A DNA stretch of 64,000 bases from Cladobotryum mycophilum. Lineage: Eukaryota; Ascomycota; Sordariomycetes; Hypocreales; Hypocreaceae. Location of the stretch: contig JAVFKD010000004.1 in assembly GCA_036429605.1 (NCBI GenBank), positions 4,216,001-4,280,000 on the forward strand, written 5' to 3'. The stretch's first letter is position 1; each line of letters begins with the position of its first letter. Of this stretch, positions 11,432-23,126 are shown in pieces. Both the position numbers and the translations under genes were made by a program. Below the pieces are notes generated by a model that saw only the letters and a program-made list of their open reading frames with translations, did not search any database and was not told the origin of the DNA.

Positions 11432-12439
11432 GGGAGAGGGTGTGTGAGATGAGGGATGATGATGTTGGGGGGAGGGAGAAATTGAAGAGGGGGTTTTCTC
11501 CATGTCGCCTGTTGGGTGAGGTGCCAAGTGCCGGGGTGGACATGGAACGGAGCTAATGGAGGGTCAGGAGGGATGGGTGTTGAGATCGGGGATCACTGCT
11601 CGATAGGTAAATGCAAGGAAGTGTTGATAGATGAAATATCGAATAATAGCAGGGCTATTAATAGTTTTGATGATCTCTTTTCTACGACCCAGGCTCGTGT
11701 GGAGGGCAGAAGTCGTGCACGATTGTCAGAGGTTGCATAGTATCAGCGAATGAATGCTGTACATACGGTATACGGAGGTATGCCGGCAATCATAACGAAT
11801 TACAGTGACTGCTATAGTAGACATTGTCGAGGACAAGGTGAGTTAAAAAAGTTGTATCATCTAATATAGAGCCTGGGCTGTATTTACATTGTAACCTAGT
11901 AGGCTTACGTTCCTCATATATATGGCGGAGAATCGAGCAAAGCTGCATGAACATGCATCCCATATTCCATAACCATTTAGATACCGGAAAAAAGAAAAGA
12001 AAAGAAAAGAAATTCCAACTGATTCTCTTCAACCTAATAAATATTGAATTTTCATCAGAACCCTTCAGATTGTATGGGTGCCCAGGTTGGGCTAGCGAGA
12101 CTCAATCCATTGGAATGTCGGGTAACCCCGACCCTTCCACCAAGTCTACTTCAGATGCTGGAAAGTCATCTCTGCTAGAGGGTTGGAAGTTGTAGAATGG
12201 AGAGATGAGTGGATTGCATGATGCATCGGATGGTTTGACCGAGTTAACCAAATGAGGAAACATGGCGTTGGGGCTTTCTGGAAGGGGAAAGTGTGATGCC
12301 GGGCTGGCGAGGGGGTTTGGTGTATCCCGAAAGTGGCTGAGGTAGTTGAGGTATAGTTATATGACAAAAGTCTGCGCCCATAGATCCACAGTAATAGTAG
12401 AGAGGAGTGGGTGCAGATTTTTGTCACATAGTAGTCGAG
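11432..12439. other. intergenic with a short hairpin
   Basis: No gene supported. Near the right side, 12361-12379 and 12408-12428 form a short inverted repeat (about 18 bp with two transition mismatches), just before the larger inverted repeat at 12440-12577. Confidence 0.35.
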
Positions 12440-12577
12440 CAACAGGATACAACAAAACACTCGGCCCGAGCCAGAGGTGGTTAAAAAAGGGTGACATGTT
12501 TCTATGTGCTGATCCTTAATGTAACGCCTTTTTTGACTACTTCTGGCTCGGGCCTCGTGTTTTGTTGTATCCTGTTG
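12440..12577. repeat. 51-bp inverted repeat overlapping the 3' end of a gene
   Basis: Arms 12440-12490 and 12527-12577 are reverse complements at 46 of 51 positions, with a 36-bp spacer. The right arm lies inside the last codons of the minus-strand gene 12502-15301; the left arm lies just downstream of its stop codon. Three of the five mismatches are transitions. Confidence 0.85.
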
Positions 12578-15301
12578 TCGACATCCACGGCGGTCTTATC
12601 GACGTCGCTGGATTTTTCCTCCTTTGCATTAGCCCTCCCGAACGAGAGCCTATGATTGTTGGTGTAGAACTGCCACCTGTCATCGGTAGCATTGCCATTG
12701 TGCTCAACGCCGCCAAGTTTCTCCTCATCGGCATTATGTTTCCCCAATTTGAGCCCAGGATTGTTGGTGACGAACTGAAACTTGTCGTTGGTAGGATAGT
12801 CGTCGACGTTGAACCTGACGAGTTCTTTGTCCCATGTGCTGTTACCAAATCCAAATCCGTGGATAGGAGTGTCGGTCAAGAACGGGAGCGTGACATTATT
12901 GTCGTCAAGTCCGATGTCTCCAGGGTCATCCTCCTCGGTCCCATCTTCTCCGACTTTGACATATATCTCGGTAAACCAATCTTTGAGTTCATTCATCGAG
13001 GGCAAATCATCGCCGCCTACACGACGGCCCCTCCCCTAGTAGGCCTGAAGCCCAGTTTTGCTCGGAAATGTGTGCGCCGCAGATGCGCCGCAGCGTTGTA
13101 CACCGCGCCGTATTGCTTGCCTATCGCACAGGCATGGCATTTAGCGAGCGGCAGGAACGGTTCCAAGTCGCTGCGGATGCCCACAGAAGCAGGATCGCGG
13201 CATATGAACTTCTTGACGGTGCTTTCGTGTTTCGCGTTGAGGTGCCGCCGAAGCTCGCGATCTCCCCGGAAGCCCTCTGGGTGATCGTCGCATTGGTCAC
13301 AATGGACCCTTGGGTGCTTCGGCCGTAAATATCTGGGCCTTTGACCTCCTAACCGTCGATATTTGGTTGCTTCGAGCGCCTCTTCCGCTGGGTCATCCCC
13401 GGCGACCTCATCTATGGGATCAGCCATGGATTTTGGTCCTGTAGATTGGAAAGGAGTTTCGGCTTGACGCTGCTTGCAGTTGTCATGTAACAAATGATCG
13501 TTGCGTGCCGTCGTGCTCGCAAACTCGGCCCCGCAGCTTGGGCATGTTATCTTTGCGACTTGTCTTGAATTCTCTCGTTGGTGTTGTAACAGGTCGCCAA
13601 AGGTGGAAAATTCACGACCGTTGCATCCGTGCTCCCAGCATCGAGGCCTTGGCCGGCTTTGCACCACTCGGACGTGACTGTTGCCTTCTTGGGCGTCAGA
13701 GCCTACGCCGCCGCTTGCACTGGAACTGCCCTCCGCGTCGCTTCCTGTTGCCATGCCTGTGAACAGACTCTTCCCGCTATCCATTTCGCCATTGGTTGAT
13801 CTAGTATATTCGGAATATGTAGAGCCAGACGACGTGATAACCCCCCGTTCATCCAGCTATACCCCTCGCTAGCGGTGACACTTTCACGTGGAGATGAAGG
13901 TATGGATTGATCTTTCTCGTCGACAAGTTTAGTACCTAGTTGATTTAGCCAAGGCTGTACATGCTGAAATATATAGCTCGCTGGCATGATCATGGCCAAA
14001 CCAGTGGTTGGGTTCCCAGCAAAGACGTGGCCAAAGAGGCGTCCAGTGTTGGCGTCCCTCACCCAGCTCCCACAGTCACCGGAACTAAGGTGTTGAGAAA
14101 ATCTGGCAGCATATACTTCGATGAACTCTTTCGAGTGAGGGAGTCGGACGGTATGCATCACGTCCGAAAGACTTCCGCGTACTGCGCTGCCGTTTGCAAG
14201 TGTTGTCTTGACTTCTGCGTTGCGAGCACTGAACTCGATTTGCGTCAAGTCGTATAATGCAATAGTGGTCTCGCGTAGAGCGTCGACATTAGTATTATCC
14301 ATTTCAATAAGCGCGCAATCGAGCTCCTTGAAACGGAGAATGGTACTGCCGACAGCAACGCATTCATCCTGAGAGGGGATGCCGGAGGCTTGGTGACTCT
14401 GGGGTTGGCTCTCCGATGGATACCAGGTCATATCAACATCCTCCAGCGAGGAGGTTTCTGATCCGGTTTGATCCGAGTCTTCGTTATCAGATGTGCTGGT
14501 AACGCTACCCCGCCTAGTGGTCTCGATGAAATCGGCCTCGGAGTCGTCATCGTCATCATCAAAGTCGCTTAAGCCAGTGATCTCGCAGTCGCTAATTTGG
14601 TCCGCCTGTTGCTTGCGTATGGCCGATTCTGCTGCTGGCACTGAGTCATCTAGAAAATGGTCGACCGTGAGGAACCAATACTTTTCGCGGTGCCAGACAG
14701 TGCCGCCGGCCGTAGCCATGCGAACGGGCCGTTCCGAGCCAGCTTGCGGATAGACGAGAAGCCGCCGGGATTCTACGTCGCCGCTTGGTGGGGCCGAGAA
14801 GACGGAGACGGCATCACCGGCGAGAGACATAAGTTTCTCAAAGTCGGAATGCCCAAGCTCGAAGCCGGGGTACTTGGACATGATCCCGCTGTTCTTTATT
14901 AATTCGAAGGCTTCTTTACGAGCCACTTTATCGTCTGATACGAATAAGACTGTCGGTTTTGTTTCGTTTGGCCGTTTGCCAACCATAAACACTGGAATCG
15001 ATAGATGGCTCCCAGACTCCTGCAACTTGTCGCTATTCTCCGCCAAGTAGTCTTGGATATCTTTTTTAATGTCGCTGTCGAAGAGCCTCCGTACTTCGCC
15101 CTTTGCTTCCCAACAGAGGATGTCGCCGCCAAAAGGTCTAGGATATAATGTGCCTCGTAGCCTGCCCACCGAGTCCTTCGCTGAGCCCTGTGCATACGGC
15201 CATGACTTCTGACCTCTCGAGACGAGGCTCATGGTGGTACTAGCTAGTCGGAGGGATAGTACTTTAGGGTCCTCGAGTATGACTGTTGTCCGTTGACTCA
15301 T
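12502..15301 (-). CDS. Chymotrypsin-fold protease-like domain fused to C2H2-type zinc fingers
   Basis: One long gene of about 933 aa, interrupted by two one-base gaps at C runs (13841-13846, and 13028-13031 or 13033-13036). The N-terminal ~530 residues contain an S1-like triad: His215 in FLTVDHFL, Asp328 in ELDCALIEM and Cys410 in SGDCGSWV. The nucleophile position is Cys rather than Ser, as in 3C-like proteases. An acidic insert (DDDDDDSEAD) separates His and Asp. The middle ~255 residues hold about four Cys/His fingers (CWEHGC.., ITCPSCG.., VHCDQC..HLNAKH, KCHACAIG..HLRRTH). The tail has a PSMNELKDWF segment typical of fungal C2H2 proteins. The ATG at 15301 opens the frame. It faces the gene at 15843 across 541 bp. 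Activity is inferred from motifs; the domain could also be a binding fold. Confidence 0.7.
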
Positions 15302-15842
15302 CAGTGCATCTGAGGGAGATAATGCCTAAGGAGAAAATGGAATATCTGGTTGAGTTACAACCAGTGAATAGTTGATCATTGTAGTCGAGAATGATTTAAA
15401 TTCCAGTCTAATCCAGTTGGTTGGGGGGTCCGTCAGGAGTTTTACTTGCCGCAGCAAACGGATCGGCTGAGACTGGGAGGGACGCAGCCACGGGCGACAC
15501 TGCCCCCGCCATATGCAGATGTGCAGCACCGCCAGCAAAGCTTGTGGAGCATCTTTAATCACACAACCAGTAATAAACCATGTAGAAAGGCTTTGGGGTA
15601 CCATTCATGTTGGAGGCCTGTCAGGCTAACCGCGTCGAGGTTACAGATAAGAATCCTTCGGCCAGTAGATAAGTTTTGGGGGTCACACAGGGAACTGCAA
15701 CTAAATCTGAGCAATCACTGACCCTGTTCGGTGAGAAGGTCAATAAATTTCTCGGTGGCTTAGATGCTTTGCCCTGGTTTACAACTTGAAGACGGCAAGA
15801 CGGTTAGTATAATGTCATATGAGCCTTCTCCATAAGCGGTAA
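15302..15842. other. divergent promoter region
   Basis: 541 bp between two divergently transcribed genes. No coding sequence seen; it probably holds both promoters. Confidence 0.4.
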
Positions 15843-17026
15843 ATGCGATGCAAACTATCATCAGGAACTTTTTCTTCGCTTGCTACGCACTCCAATTTTA
15901 AGATCGATCTCATGGCTCTGGGAAATGCCCCAAATTCCTACGGGATGAAGCTCCAAAACTTGCAGCAACCTCTGCAGAAGTATCCCATCCCGGTAGACAT
16001 TCAAGAGGGGCTGCTTACTGCAGTATGGGATACCACACACAGCAAGACTGATTTATCGACATATTTTGAATACTACTCGAAGCGTGTCGAGCGCCTCTTT
16101 CTGGATGGCGGCCACCAATTCCCCATACAAGATCACTCAGATCTCGCTCTAATAGCCAGGAGAATACTCTACAAAACCACCAGAGACGAGATTCATCAGG
16201 AGATAATACAGCGACCGGGCATCACCGCAAAACCACACGACGTCGACCGCATTATAGACCTGTGTGCGAGTCTGCTGGCAATGACCGAGATTGAACATGG
16301 AGTAAACCTGCCCAATTTATCTGGAATAGCGCCTATACTATGGAAGGATTCTTCTCTTGATTCTGCATTGGCCGAGTATTTCACTCCACAAAAGGTCCTC
16401 CAAGCTGATCGTCCGAAGATTGGAAAGGTCCTGACGGCTTATAACTTGAGTCGCATCAGCGGTATCACGATCAAGTGGACGACGAATTTAGCGGACCATC
16501 TCAGATTGGTTGACGACGACCAGGCGATCTTTATCTTTCATTGCACAGGATTTCTCCAGTTTCAACTCAGGTGAGTGATTGCCATCTTATCGCGATGCGG
16601 CATGCGCTACACATATAAGACTGACTTTATAGCAGTTTAACAGACAGCCTATTCCCTGTCTCCCTTCTCCAAGAAACACTAGATACCATAGCACTGCTAT
16701 TCCCCTCTTCCGACAAGGATACAGTGCGCTGGCTCAAGACTCAGACGAAGATAGACCCTCAACTGGGGAGATGCGGTTCGCTGCGGACCCGCGAGCGTCG
16801 GCTGGAGAATTTTACCTTTTGGCATGATCGGCTGGTCATTCTGAAGCAAGCGTTCGACGAGTCTCATCCCAAGAATATTTCTCAGTGGTGGTTTGATAGG
16901 AGGAACAGCGTGCAGTGGTATACTTTCTGGGTGGCCATTCTTGTATTCATCATGACGATTTTCTTTGGCGTTGTGCAGAGCGTAGAGGGCGCGCTGCAGG
17001 TATATCTGGCATATAAAAGCCAATAG
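15843..17026 (+). CDS. Conserved fungal protein of unknown function with a C-terminal membrane anchor
   Basis: Two exons, 15843-16570 and 16633-17026 (intron 62 bp); 373 aa. The acceptor is a tandem NAGNAG (AGCAG at 16631-16635), so a form one residue shorter is equally possible. The body is soluble and largely helical in composition (e.g. RRILYKTTRDEIHQEI, RIIDLCASLLAMTEIEHG). The C terminus has a WWFDRRNSVQWYTFW block followed by a single membrane segment (AILVFIMTIFFGVVQSVEG), as in a tail-anchored or channel-like protein. I recognise the WYTFW..TIFFG tail as recurring in uncharacterised Pezizomycotina proteins, with no function assigned. It is divergent from the protease/zinc-finger gene, suggesting possible co-regulation. 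Confidence 0.75.
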
Positions 17027-17101
17027 GAGTTCAGGTATATAAATCATAGTCTATTTAGTTTTTCGTATCTACAGGAAATCATACCGTCTAAACGATTCCA
17101 T

Positions 17102-18812
17102 CTATTGAGTTGTCAGCTCTGGAGTCGCACTCACTGGAACAATGCGTTGCTCCAGGGCGTTCTCCAACGGCGTGTGAGCCGTAACGTAGTCAACCAGCAC
17201 CTCGTCCAAGGTATCTAGGACCACAAAGTCTGTGGTCTTGGGTAGTATGTTATCGCCACCGGTAGCCATAAAATCACTAGCAACGACTCTGTACTGTTTC
17301 TGGTCATCCAACAGTTCGCCAGCGATGGTAACCTTGGACAGCTTGGAGCCGGGCTGGTTGGCGGGATTGTACTCGATGGTGATACCGCTGGAGACTTGGA
17401 TCCACTTGTTCAAGGGCTGATTATTGAACTGACTTATTCTGGAGACACCTCCCTCGAGAATCTTGCGCACGTCTGAGCCCGAGTAGACGAGCTCCGTGAC
17501 AGCGTTACCAAAGGGAAACGCCGTGAGCACCTGTCCACGGGTGATATTTCCGGCATCAATAGTGGCGCGCACACCTCCGGCGGTCATGAGCGCAAAGTTG
17601 GGTCTTTCGTCGGCCGGTGCATCCTTTGTCAGGTTCAGCCTGTACTCGAGCATGGCATCTGCTATGACCTCGCCAAGGAGACAATCACCCTTGTCGCATG
17701 CCGACTGATCGAGGACATTCTTTGTGGTGCCAATGACTTCGTTGGCGAACTTGTCAAAGGGTATGCGCCACTCGTCGACCTTGGCTTGAAGGGCGGGATC
17801 CTGTGCGGTGGTGTTGTCCATGTGGATGGGCGCGCCGACGTAGCTCAAGGCTTTGCCGTCTCGGTCGAATGTGACGTCGATGGAACCGAGATACTCGCCC
17901 CAGCGGTACGAGGTAACGACAAAGACTTCGTTTCCTTCGAGATCCTGCACAATGGTTGGATACTTGCCCTCAGCACCGGGCATGTCACCGAGAAGAGTGT
18001 GACTATGACCGCCGACAATGAGAGAAAGGCCTTCTGTCTGGGCGGCGAGCTGCTTGTCGACTTCGTATCCAATGTGCGTGAGCGCCACAATGCGCCTGAT
18101 GTTTGTCGTATTGCGGATTTCGTAGATGGCCTTTTGGACTTCCTCGATGGGGTCGAGGAAGTGGGTGAGATTGCCAACATGAGAAATCTGAGGCGTCGTT
18201 GGTGTCGTCGCGCCAATAACCGCCAACCCATACTCGTTGAAGATGTGATAATTCTTAATCGTCTGATTAAGATCCTCATACTCACTCTTGACATTACACG
18301 AAATTACCGGAAACGTCAAATTCTTGAGGAACACGCCGAGCTTCTCATCGCCGCCGTCCCACTCGTGGTTCCCCAGCGTCATGGCGTCAAACTTGAGGTC
18401 GTTAATCGTCTCCGCGATCTTTTCGCCGCCGTAAAAGGTGTAGAACAAGGTGCCCTGGAACTCGTCGCCTGCATTGAGCCATAGGTTCTCAGGTTGCTGC
18501 GCGCGGAGCTCGTCGACTTTGGTCTTTATGCGGGCGTAACCGCCGAAGCAGCCCTTTGTGGGATCTTTGCAGTCTGTGCCGGCTTTTACGTATTGGTCCA
18601 GGTGGGCATGGACATCATTCACGTGGAAGAAGGCTGTAGCTGTGAGATTGAGTGGCCCTGGACCGGATGGGAGGTGTTTACATACAGATGTTGCGATGAC
18701 CGGTAAAGTCGATGATGCTGCCTCGCTTGTTCAGACGCTTGCTGTAGAGGACGTCTTCAGCGACTGTAGAGCCTGTGACCGCTAGAGCAGCCAGAGCGAG
18801 CGAAACCTTCAT
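17102..18812 (-). CDS. Secreted 5'-nucleotidase (metallophosphoesterase)
   Basis: Two exons: 18686-18812 and 17102-18639, with a 46-bp intron; 554 aa. The first exon encodes a signal peptide (MKVSLALAALAVTGSTVAE), missed if only the long downstream frame is read. Two-metal calcineurin-like motifs follow: NDVHAHLDQY (DxH), AGDEFQG (GDxxxG), LGNHEWDGG (GNHE), LTHIGY and GGHSHTLLG. The C-terminal nucleotidase domain includes LMTAGGVRATIDAGNITRG and TAFPFGNAV. The enzyme releases phosphate from extracellular nucleotides or cyclic phosphodiesters. It is head-to-head with an alkaline phosphatase at 20543, and the shared upstream region contains CACGTG. No GPI signal is obvious, so it is probably soluble or wall-associated. 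Confidence 0.92.
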
Positions 18813-20542
18813 ATTGCTGTTTTGTCACGCGCTGGGCTTGATTCGACGCTTCCAATTTGCCGAACAACGGTATCAACAGCAACAAGCAATGAAGCTGTTG
18901 CGGACATGAATGAAAAGAGGGGAGGTGAAAAAAGGTCAAAGTGAGTGAGACCTTGAGGGTCTTTAATATTGTTTACAGAGTTGCATCAGCAACGGCCCCG
19001 AGAGATTCAAGCTTGCATGCATTGGGACCAGGCCCCAGGGTCTCACCCCTGGGCATTGTACGACAGTCCCAAGTTCCAGTAGTGCTCGGGCCAAGATCCA
19101 CGTGGTTTCGGCCATGGATCTTACTGAAGGGCGTCTCGAACAAGTCAGCCCAGTGCTGATGAATCTAGAAGTTGTTTAGAAGAACTGCTCAGTAAACAAC
19201 TATTTAAACGAGCGACTAAAACTATATTGCAAAGATCTACTTTCCCACTTACTGGCATCCCTGGGTTTTTATTCTTCACCCCATCATAAGGCCCTGGAGC
19301 TCATGGATGGATCCGTGCTTATAGTAGCAGCTCACAGTTCATCTCAACACACCTTGATCCCCCCGCACGTTCAATGAGGTAAGAGATAATTGGCATTTGA
19401 GGCTTTGCACTCTTGGCATGTCGCTGATCAGATGCCTACCCTTTACGGTCATTTATTTCCATAACTTCGAATGCTCACAATCAAGACAAAGCGCTCTGTG
19501 GTTGACACAAGCATAAACTTCGGATAGGACAGCTCCCCTTTCGAATCTATTCTTGAATACATTGATTAGTGATCCAGATGTTTGAGTGTGCTGCGCTGGT
19601 CGTGTACATGTAAAATACCTTTGTCGCTATTCTTTCTCATGCGATGACCCACGTTAGTAATCTCCTATTGCGAGTGCAAGCATATCTTTGCCTATCCGGG
19701 AGCCATGGGTATTCAACATGTCTATTATCTATATCTGCTTACTTATAGCAACGGCCATTCATTCCATTCTCATATAGTTGGCTTGGTAGGACTGCTGACA
19801 GTTCAGGGATTCACAGGCAATTGAACATGTCACAAGTTGTATTGCTCTCGAATAGCCCCTCATCACCCACTTCTCTGGATGTTGTACTTGGACATGAAAA
19901 ATTAGTCACAAGACGGCCGCTTAATGCTTAATGACAGCTGTCATGCTGAATCTCGTGTCCTCAACACCAACCACAGTCACGCATAGTTGTTGGAGGAACA
20001 ATGGCGCAACCGAACCGGCGCACAATTGGACACCCTCACGATCCCAACGCCCCAACTCGAGTGAGCCTGCAAGATCGGGCATGACTGCCGAAGCGACCTG
20101 AACACTTGCATTCACCATTCGTTGGCATGTTCCCACTGCAAATCTGGGGATGACACGATGTGGCACCCCTGCAGTCCATCTATTCACTACAGAGTGTCAC
20201 CATGAGACTGAATCATGATTCGACACAAGTCATCACGCAGCCCCAAGGCAATGCAATGCAATGCTCCCCATCTGTCCTCGCGACTGGTTCCTGTACCTGC
20301 ATCAATGTTTGTCAACACTTTACTCATTTTTTTTAGGGACAGCCTGTCCTTTAGGTAACTTTAAATTTACCATGGTGAATCACGTTCTCAACGATGCCTA
20401 ACGGTAACGAGCTGTAGTGCAGATGTCGTTTAAAACCCTGGACAAGGTTGAACTCTACAAGATGCATTGAAGCCTTTATCAAAATCCATACCCAGCATTA
20501 GATCTCAACAGACAGTCTAATAAATAACGACCATTTACCACC
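18813..20542. other. 1.7-kb divergent upstream region of two phosphatase genes
   Basis: No gene recognised. It contains one perfect CCACGTGG site (19098-19105). A minus-strand frame at 19921-20187 has fair composition but no recognisable family and is not called. Confidence 0.4.
19099..19104. promoter_or_regulatory. CACGTG E-box, candidate phosphate-regulon site
   Basis: The palindrome CCACGTGG at 19098-19105 lies ~290 bp upstream of the 5'-nucleotidase start and ~1.4 kb upstream of the alkaline phosphatase start. CACGTG is the core bound by yeast Pho4 and its fungal orthologues (Neurospora NUC-1), which activate secreted phosphatases under phosphate limitation. Any one 6-mer can occur by chance; the call rests on context. 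Confidence 0.4.
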
Positions 20543-22265
20543 ATGTATTGTCTAAAACTAGGGTCGTCAGTAATCGCCTTTGGGCTACTCTTCGGGACCA
20601 TCTCAATGGCAGACTCGGAGCCTTTGAGGGCCAAAAACTTTATCTATGTCGTGCCGGATGGGTACGGTGTTGCCTCTCAAGTGCTCGCACGGGACTACTC
20701 TAGTCTTATCGATGGATTAAGCACAAAAGAACGGCCAGACTCCGAAAAGCTTGGTGTTGATTCCATGGTATGCCCTTACCAACTTGATGCTCGATTTCTT
20801 CCTCAAGCTCTGTCGAGCATCTCCATGTCATGACTGCACATGTCGCAAAGCCCGAGAGAGTGCTTACAATATGACTAGGTCATTGGCACAGTTCGAACAC
20901 ACTCCTCGAATAGCCTGATCACCGATTCTGCTGCAGCTGCTACGGCATTTGCATGTGGCATCAAGACATACAACGGAGGTAGGCCACCAATACAAATCGT
21001 ATTCTTCATTCCATCCCTGACACTTTCCAACAGCCGTGGGCGTCGATAATGACGGAAAACCCGTCGGCTCCATCCTCGAGGCCGCCCATCTCTCCGGCTA
21101 CAAGACAGCCCTTGTAGTCACTTCGCGCATCACCCACGCCACTCCAGCCGGATACAGCGCCCACGTATTCCATCGCGACTCGGAAAACGAGATTGCTTCT
21201 CATCAGATTGGTCTCACTCATCCGATGGGCTCTGTTGTCGATCTTCTTATGGGAGGGGGCCTTCAGCACTATCTACCACCCAGCAAAGGCGGCAAGCGAA
21301 CGGATGGAGTTGATCTCATCGACTGGGCCACAAAGAAGGGGTTCACCTTTGTCAATCAAAAGTCCGATTTTGAACAGCTTTCTGCAAATGGCAAGACTTC
21401 CCTGCCTTTTCTCGGGTTATTTGCGCACGACCACTTGGCCTACGAAATCGATCGCGACCCAGCACAGGAACCTTCACTTCTCGAGATGACCAAGTTCGCC
21501 CTCGAGACCCTCGAAGCCACAACTGCCGATTCCGAAAAGGGCTACTTCATCATGATTGAAGCATCTCGTATTGACCACGCAGCTCATTCCAACGACGCTG
21601 CTGCTCATCTCCACGACGTCCTCATGTACAACAAAGTCATGGCCTACCTCCGGGAGTTTATTACCAGCCATCCCGATACGCAGATGCTTTCTGCCGCAGA
21701 CCATGAAACTGGCGGTCTCACCCTTGCGCACGGTTACGACCCTTTGGTCCTGAAAAGAGCTCGACATTCGGGACAAAACCTGATGGCGGTATTTGCTAGC
21801 TACAAGGGCGAGAACAGAGCCCAATTCCTCAAGGAGCGTATTCTGCCCCAATACGGTATCCTAGCTGCGACCGACGACGAGGTGGACGTATATCTAAGTC
21901 TATATGATCGCGTGGGTGCTTCGGCCATGGACAGAGCCATTGTGACTGCGTTTTCTGCAGAGGCGGGCCTCCACTGGTCGACCGGCGAACACACCGCGGC
22001 AGATGTCCTCCTTCACGGCTTTGCCAGCGGGAACCAATACGATGAGATGAAGCGCCTCATTGGTTTCAGCCAGAACAACATCAACCTTCCGAGATACATT
22101 GAGATGGTACTCGGTGTCAACATGAGCGATGCAACAGCTGCTCTACGCAAGGAGGGCGCCAACTTGACGCAGCAGAAGAGACATCAGGGTAGAGACCTGC
22201 GCTGCGGGCAAGGTGCATGCGCGGGGATTTTTATTGAGAGTGCTGGAAATATTATGAGCGTCTAA
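20543..22265 (+). CDS. Secreted alkaline phosphatase (PhoA/Pho8 superfamily)
   Basis: Three exons: 20543-20767, 20879-20978 and 21034-22265; introns of 111 and 55 bp; 518 aa, frame intact. The N terminus has a hydrophobic signal (LGSSVIAFGLLFGTISMA). The metal ligand motif YVVPDGYG and the nucleophile motif LITDSAAAATAFACG are present; the phosphorylated serine is Ser92, in the short middle exon. Later ligands sit in RIDHAAHSNDAAAH, LSAADHETGGL and STGEHTAADVLLHG. It hydrolyses phosphate monoesters at alkaline pH using two Zn ions and one Mg. Unlike yeast vacuolar Pho8 the signal looks cleavable, so secretion is more likely. It is paired with the divergent 5'-nucleotidase at 17102-18812. Confidence 0.92.
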
Positions 22266-22817
22266 GGCTCCCATCCGATCTCGCTTTTGGTGCAAGGGAA
22301 CTATGTAAAAAAAGCATATTACAGAGGAAAAAGAGGTGCCATTTTAATTATTCAAAGCATATCCAATCCAGCCCCTATTTTCAACCTTCAAGCCACGCAT
22401 CTAGGGGCACGCCAATTCCACCCACTGTTATTGGATTTGTGGCCTTTCTTCAGACGTACGATTATATCATTTTTGAGCATTAACTAGGAATACGGTTAGC
22501 GCTACGCAGGTTGTATCGATGGGATCGAGCAAGCCGGATCTCCCCCCTCCGCGGGAACAGGTTGGCCTGGAGGACGTACTTCAATGCATTCTGACACGTG
22601 ATTTGATACCGATCGTGTGGGTTGCTTCGTATTGATGGCTCTAGTCAATAGGATGTCGTTATTTGCGCGGAAGGCTTTGTGATTAGCCCAGCTACCTCGA
22701 GCTGATCGAATGCGCTTGCCGTGGAATGGCTTCGACAAAGTCGACGTCTCTTGCTTTAGATCAAGTGTAGTATCAAGGACTGGATCATACACGAAAGTGT
22801 CCCTGGATGGATGTTGG
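22266..22817. other. intergenic, possibly part of a small gene
   Basis: A minus-strand open frame spans 22502-22861 and could be a further exon or frame-shifted continuation of the small ORF 22818-23126. I cannot decide. Confidence 0.25.
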
Positions 22818-23126
22818 TTAATGGCAGGGAGTCCACTTGGAGGGGGTATAAGAGTCATCATTGTCGGACCCCTTGCATGGCATAGCGGGTGCGGAAGATA
22901 GATCGAGATTCTCTAGGTATCTGTCCAATCCAAACAACGGTTCCAGCGGTTCTGGTTCATGGTCCATCGGCTCGGGCTGGAGTTCCACTCGACCACCGTT
23001 CTTGTGATTCATTTGCTCACGGACGAAGCCATGAGAGTAGCCAACACTTCCCATGAATGTATCTTGGTTATCCGGATGGTTGTATGGGCCAGACGCTTCG
23101 GGTGAAGAGTAATACGAAGGAGACAT
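22818..23126 (-). CDS. Hypothetical small acidic protein
   Basis: A 102-aa frame starting MSPSYYSSPEASGPYNHP, rich in P, S, Y and E, with an acidic central part (ELQPEPMDHEPEPLEPLFG). No signal peptide, membrane segment or known domain is seen. The downstream overlapping frame (22502-22861) could continue the protein after a small intron or indel near the C run at ~22841-22845. Function unknown. Confidence 0.35.
   Translation of the reverse strand: MSPSYYSSPEASGPYNHPDNQDTFMGSVGYSHGFVREQMNHKNGGRVELQPEPMDHEPEPLEPLFGLDRYLENLDLSSAPAMPCKGSDNDDSYTPSKWTPCH

Noticed and set aside
10820..11543. Long minus-strand frames opposite the small membrane ORF
   Set aside because: They are extremely rich in His, Pro, Thr and Ser with no ordered segment, as expected from antisense of a G-rich low-complexity gene.
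19921..20187. 88-codon minus-strand frame in the phosphatase intergenic region
   Set aside because: Composition is acceptable but there is no recognisable family, no splice partner and no leader; kept as intergenic.
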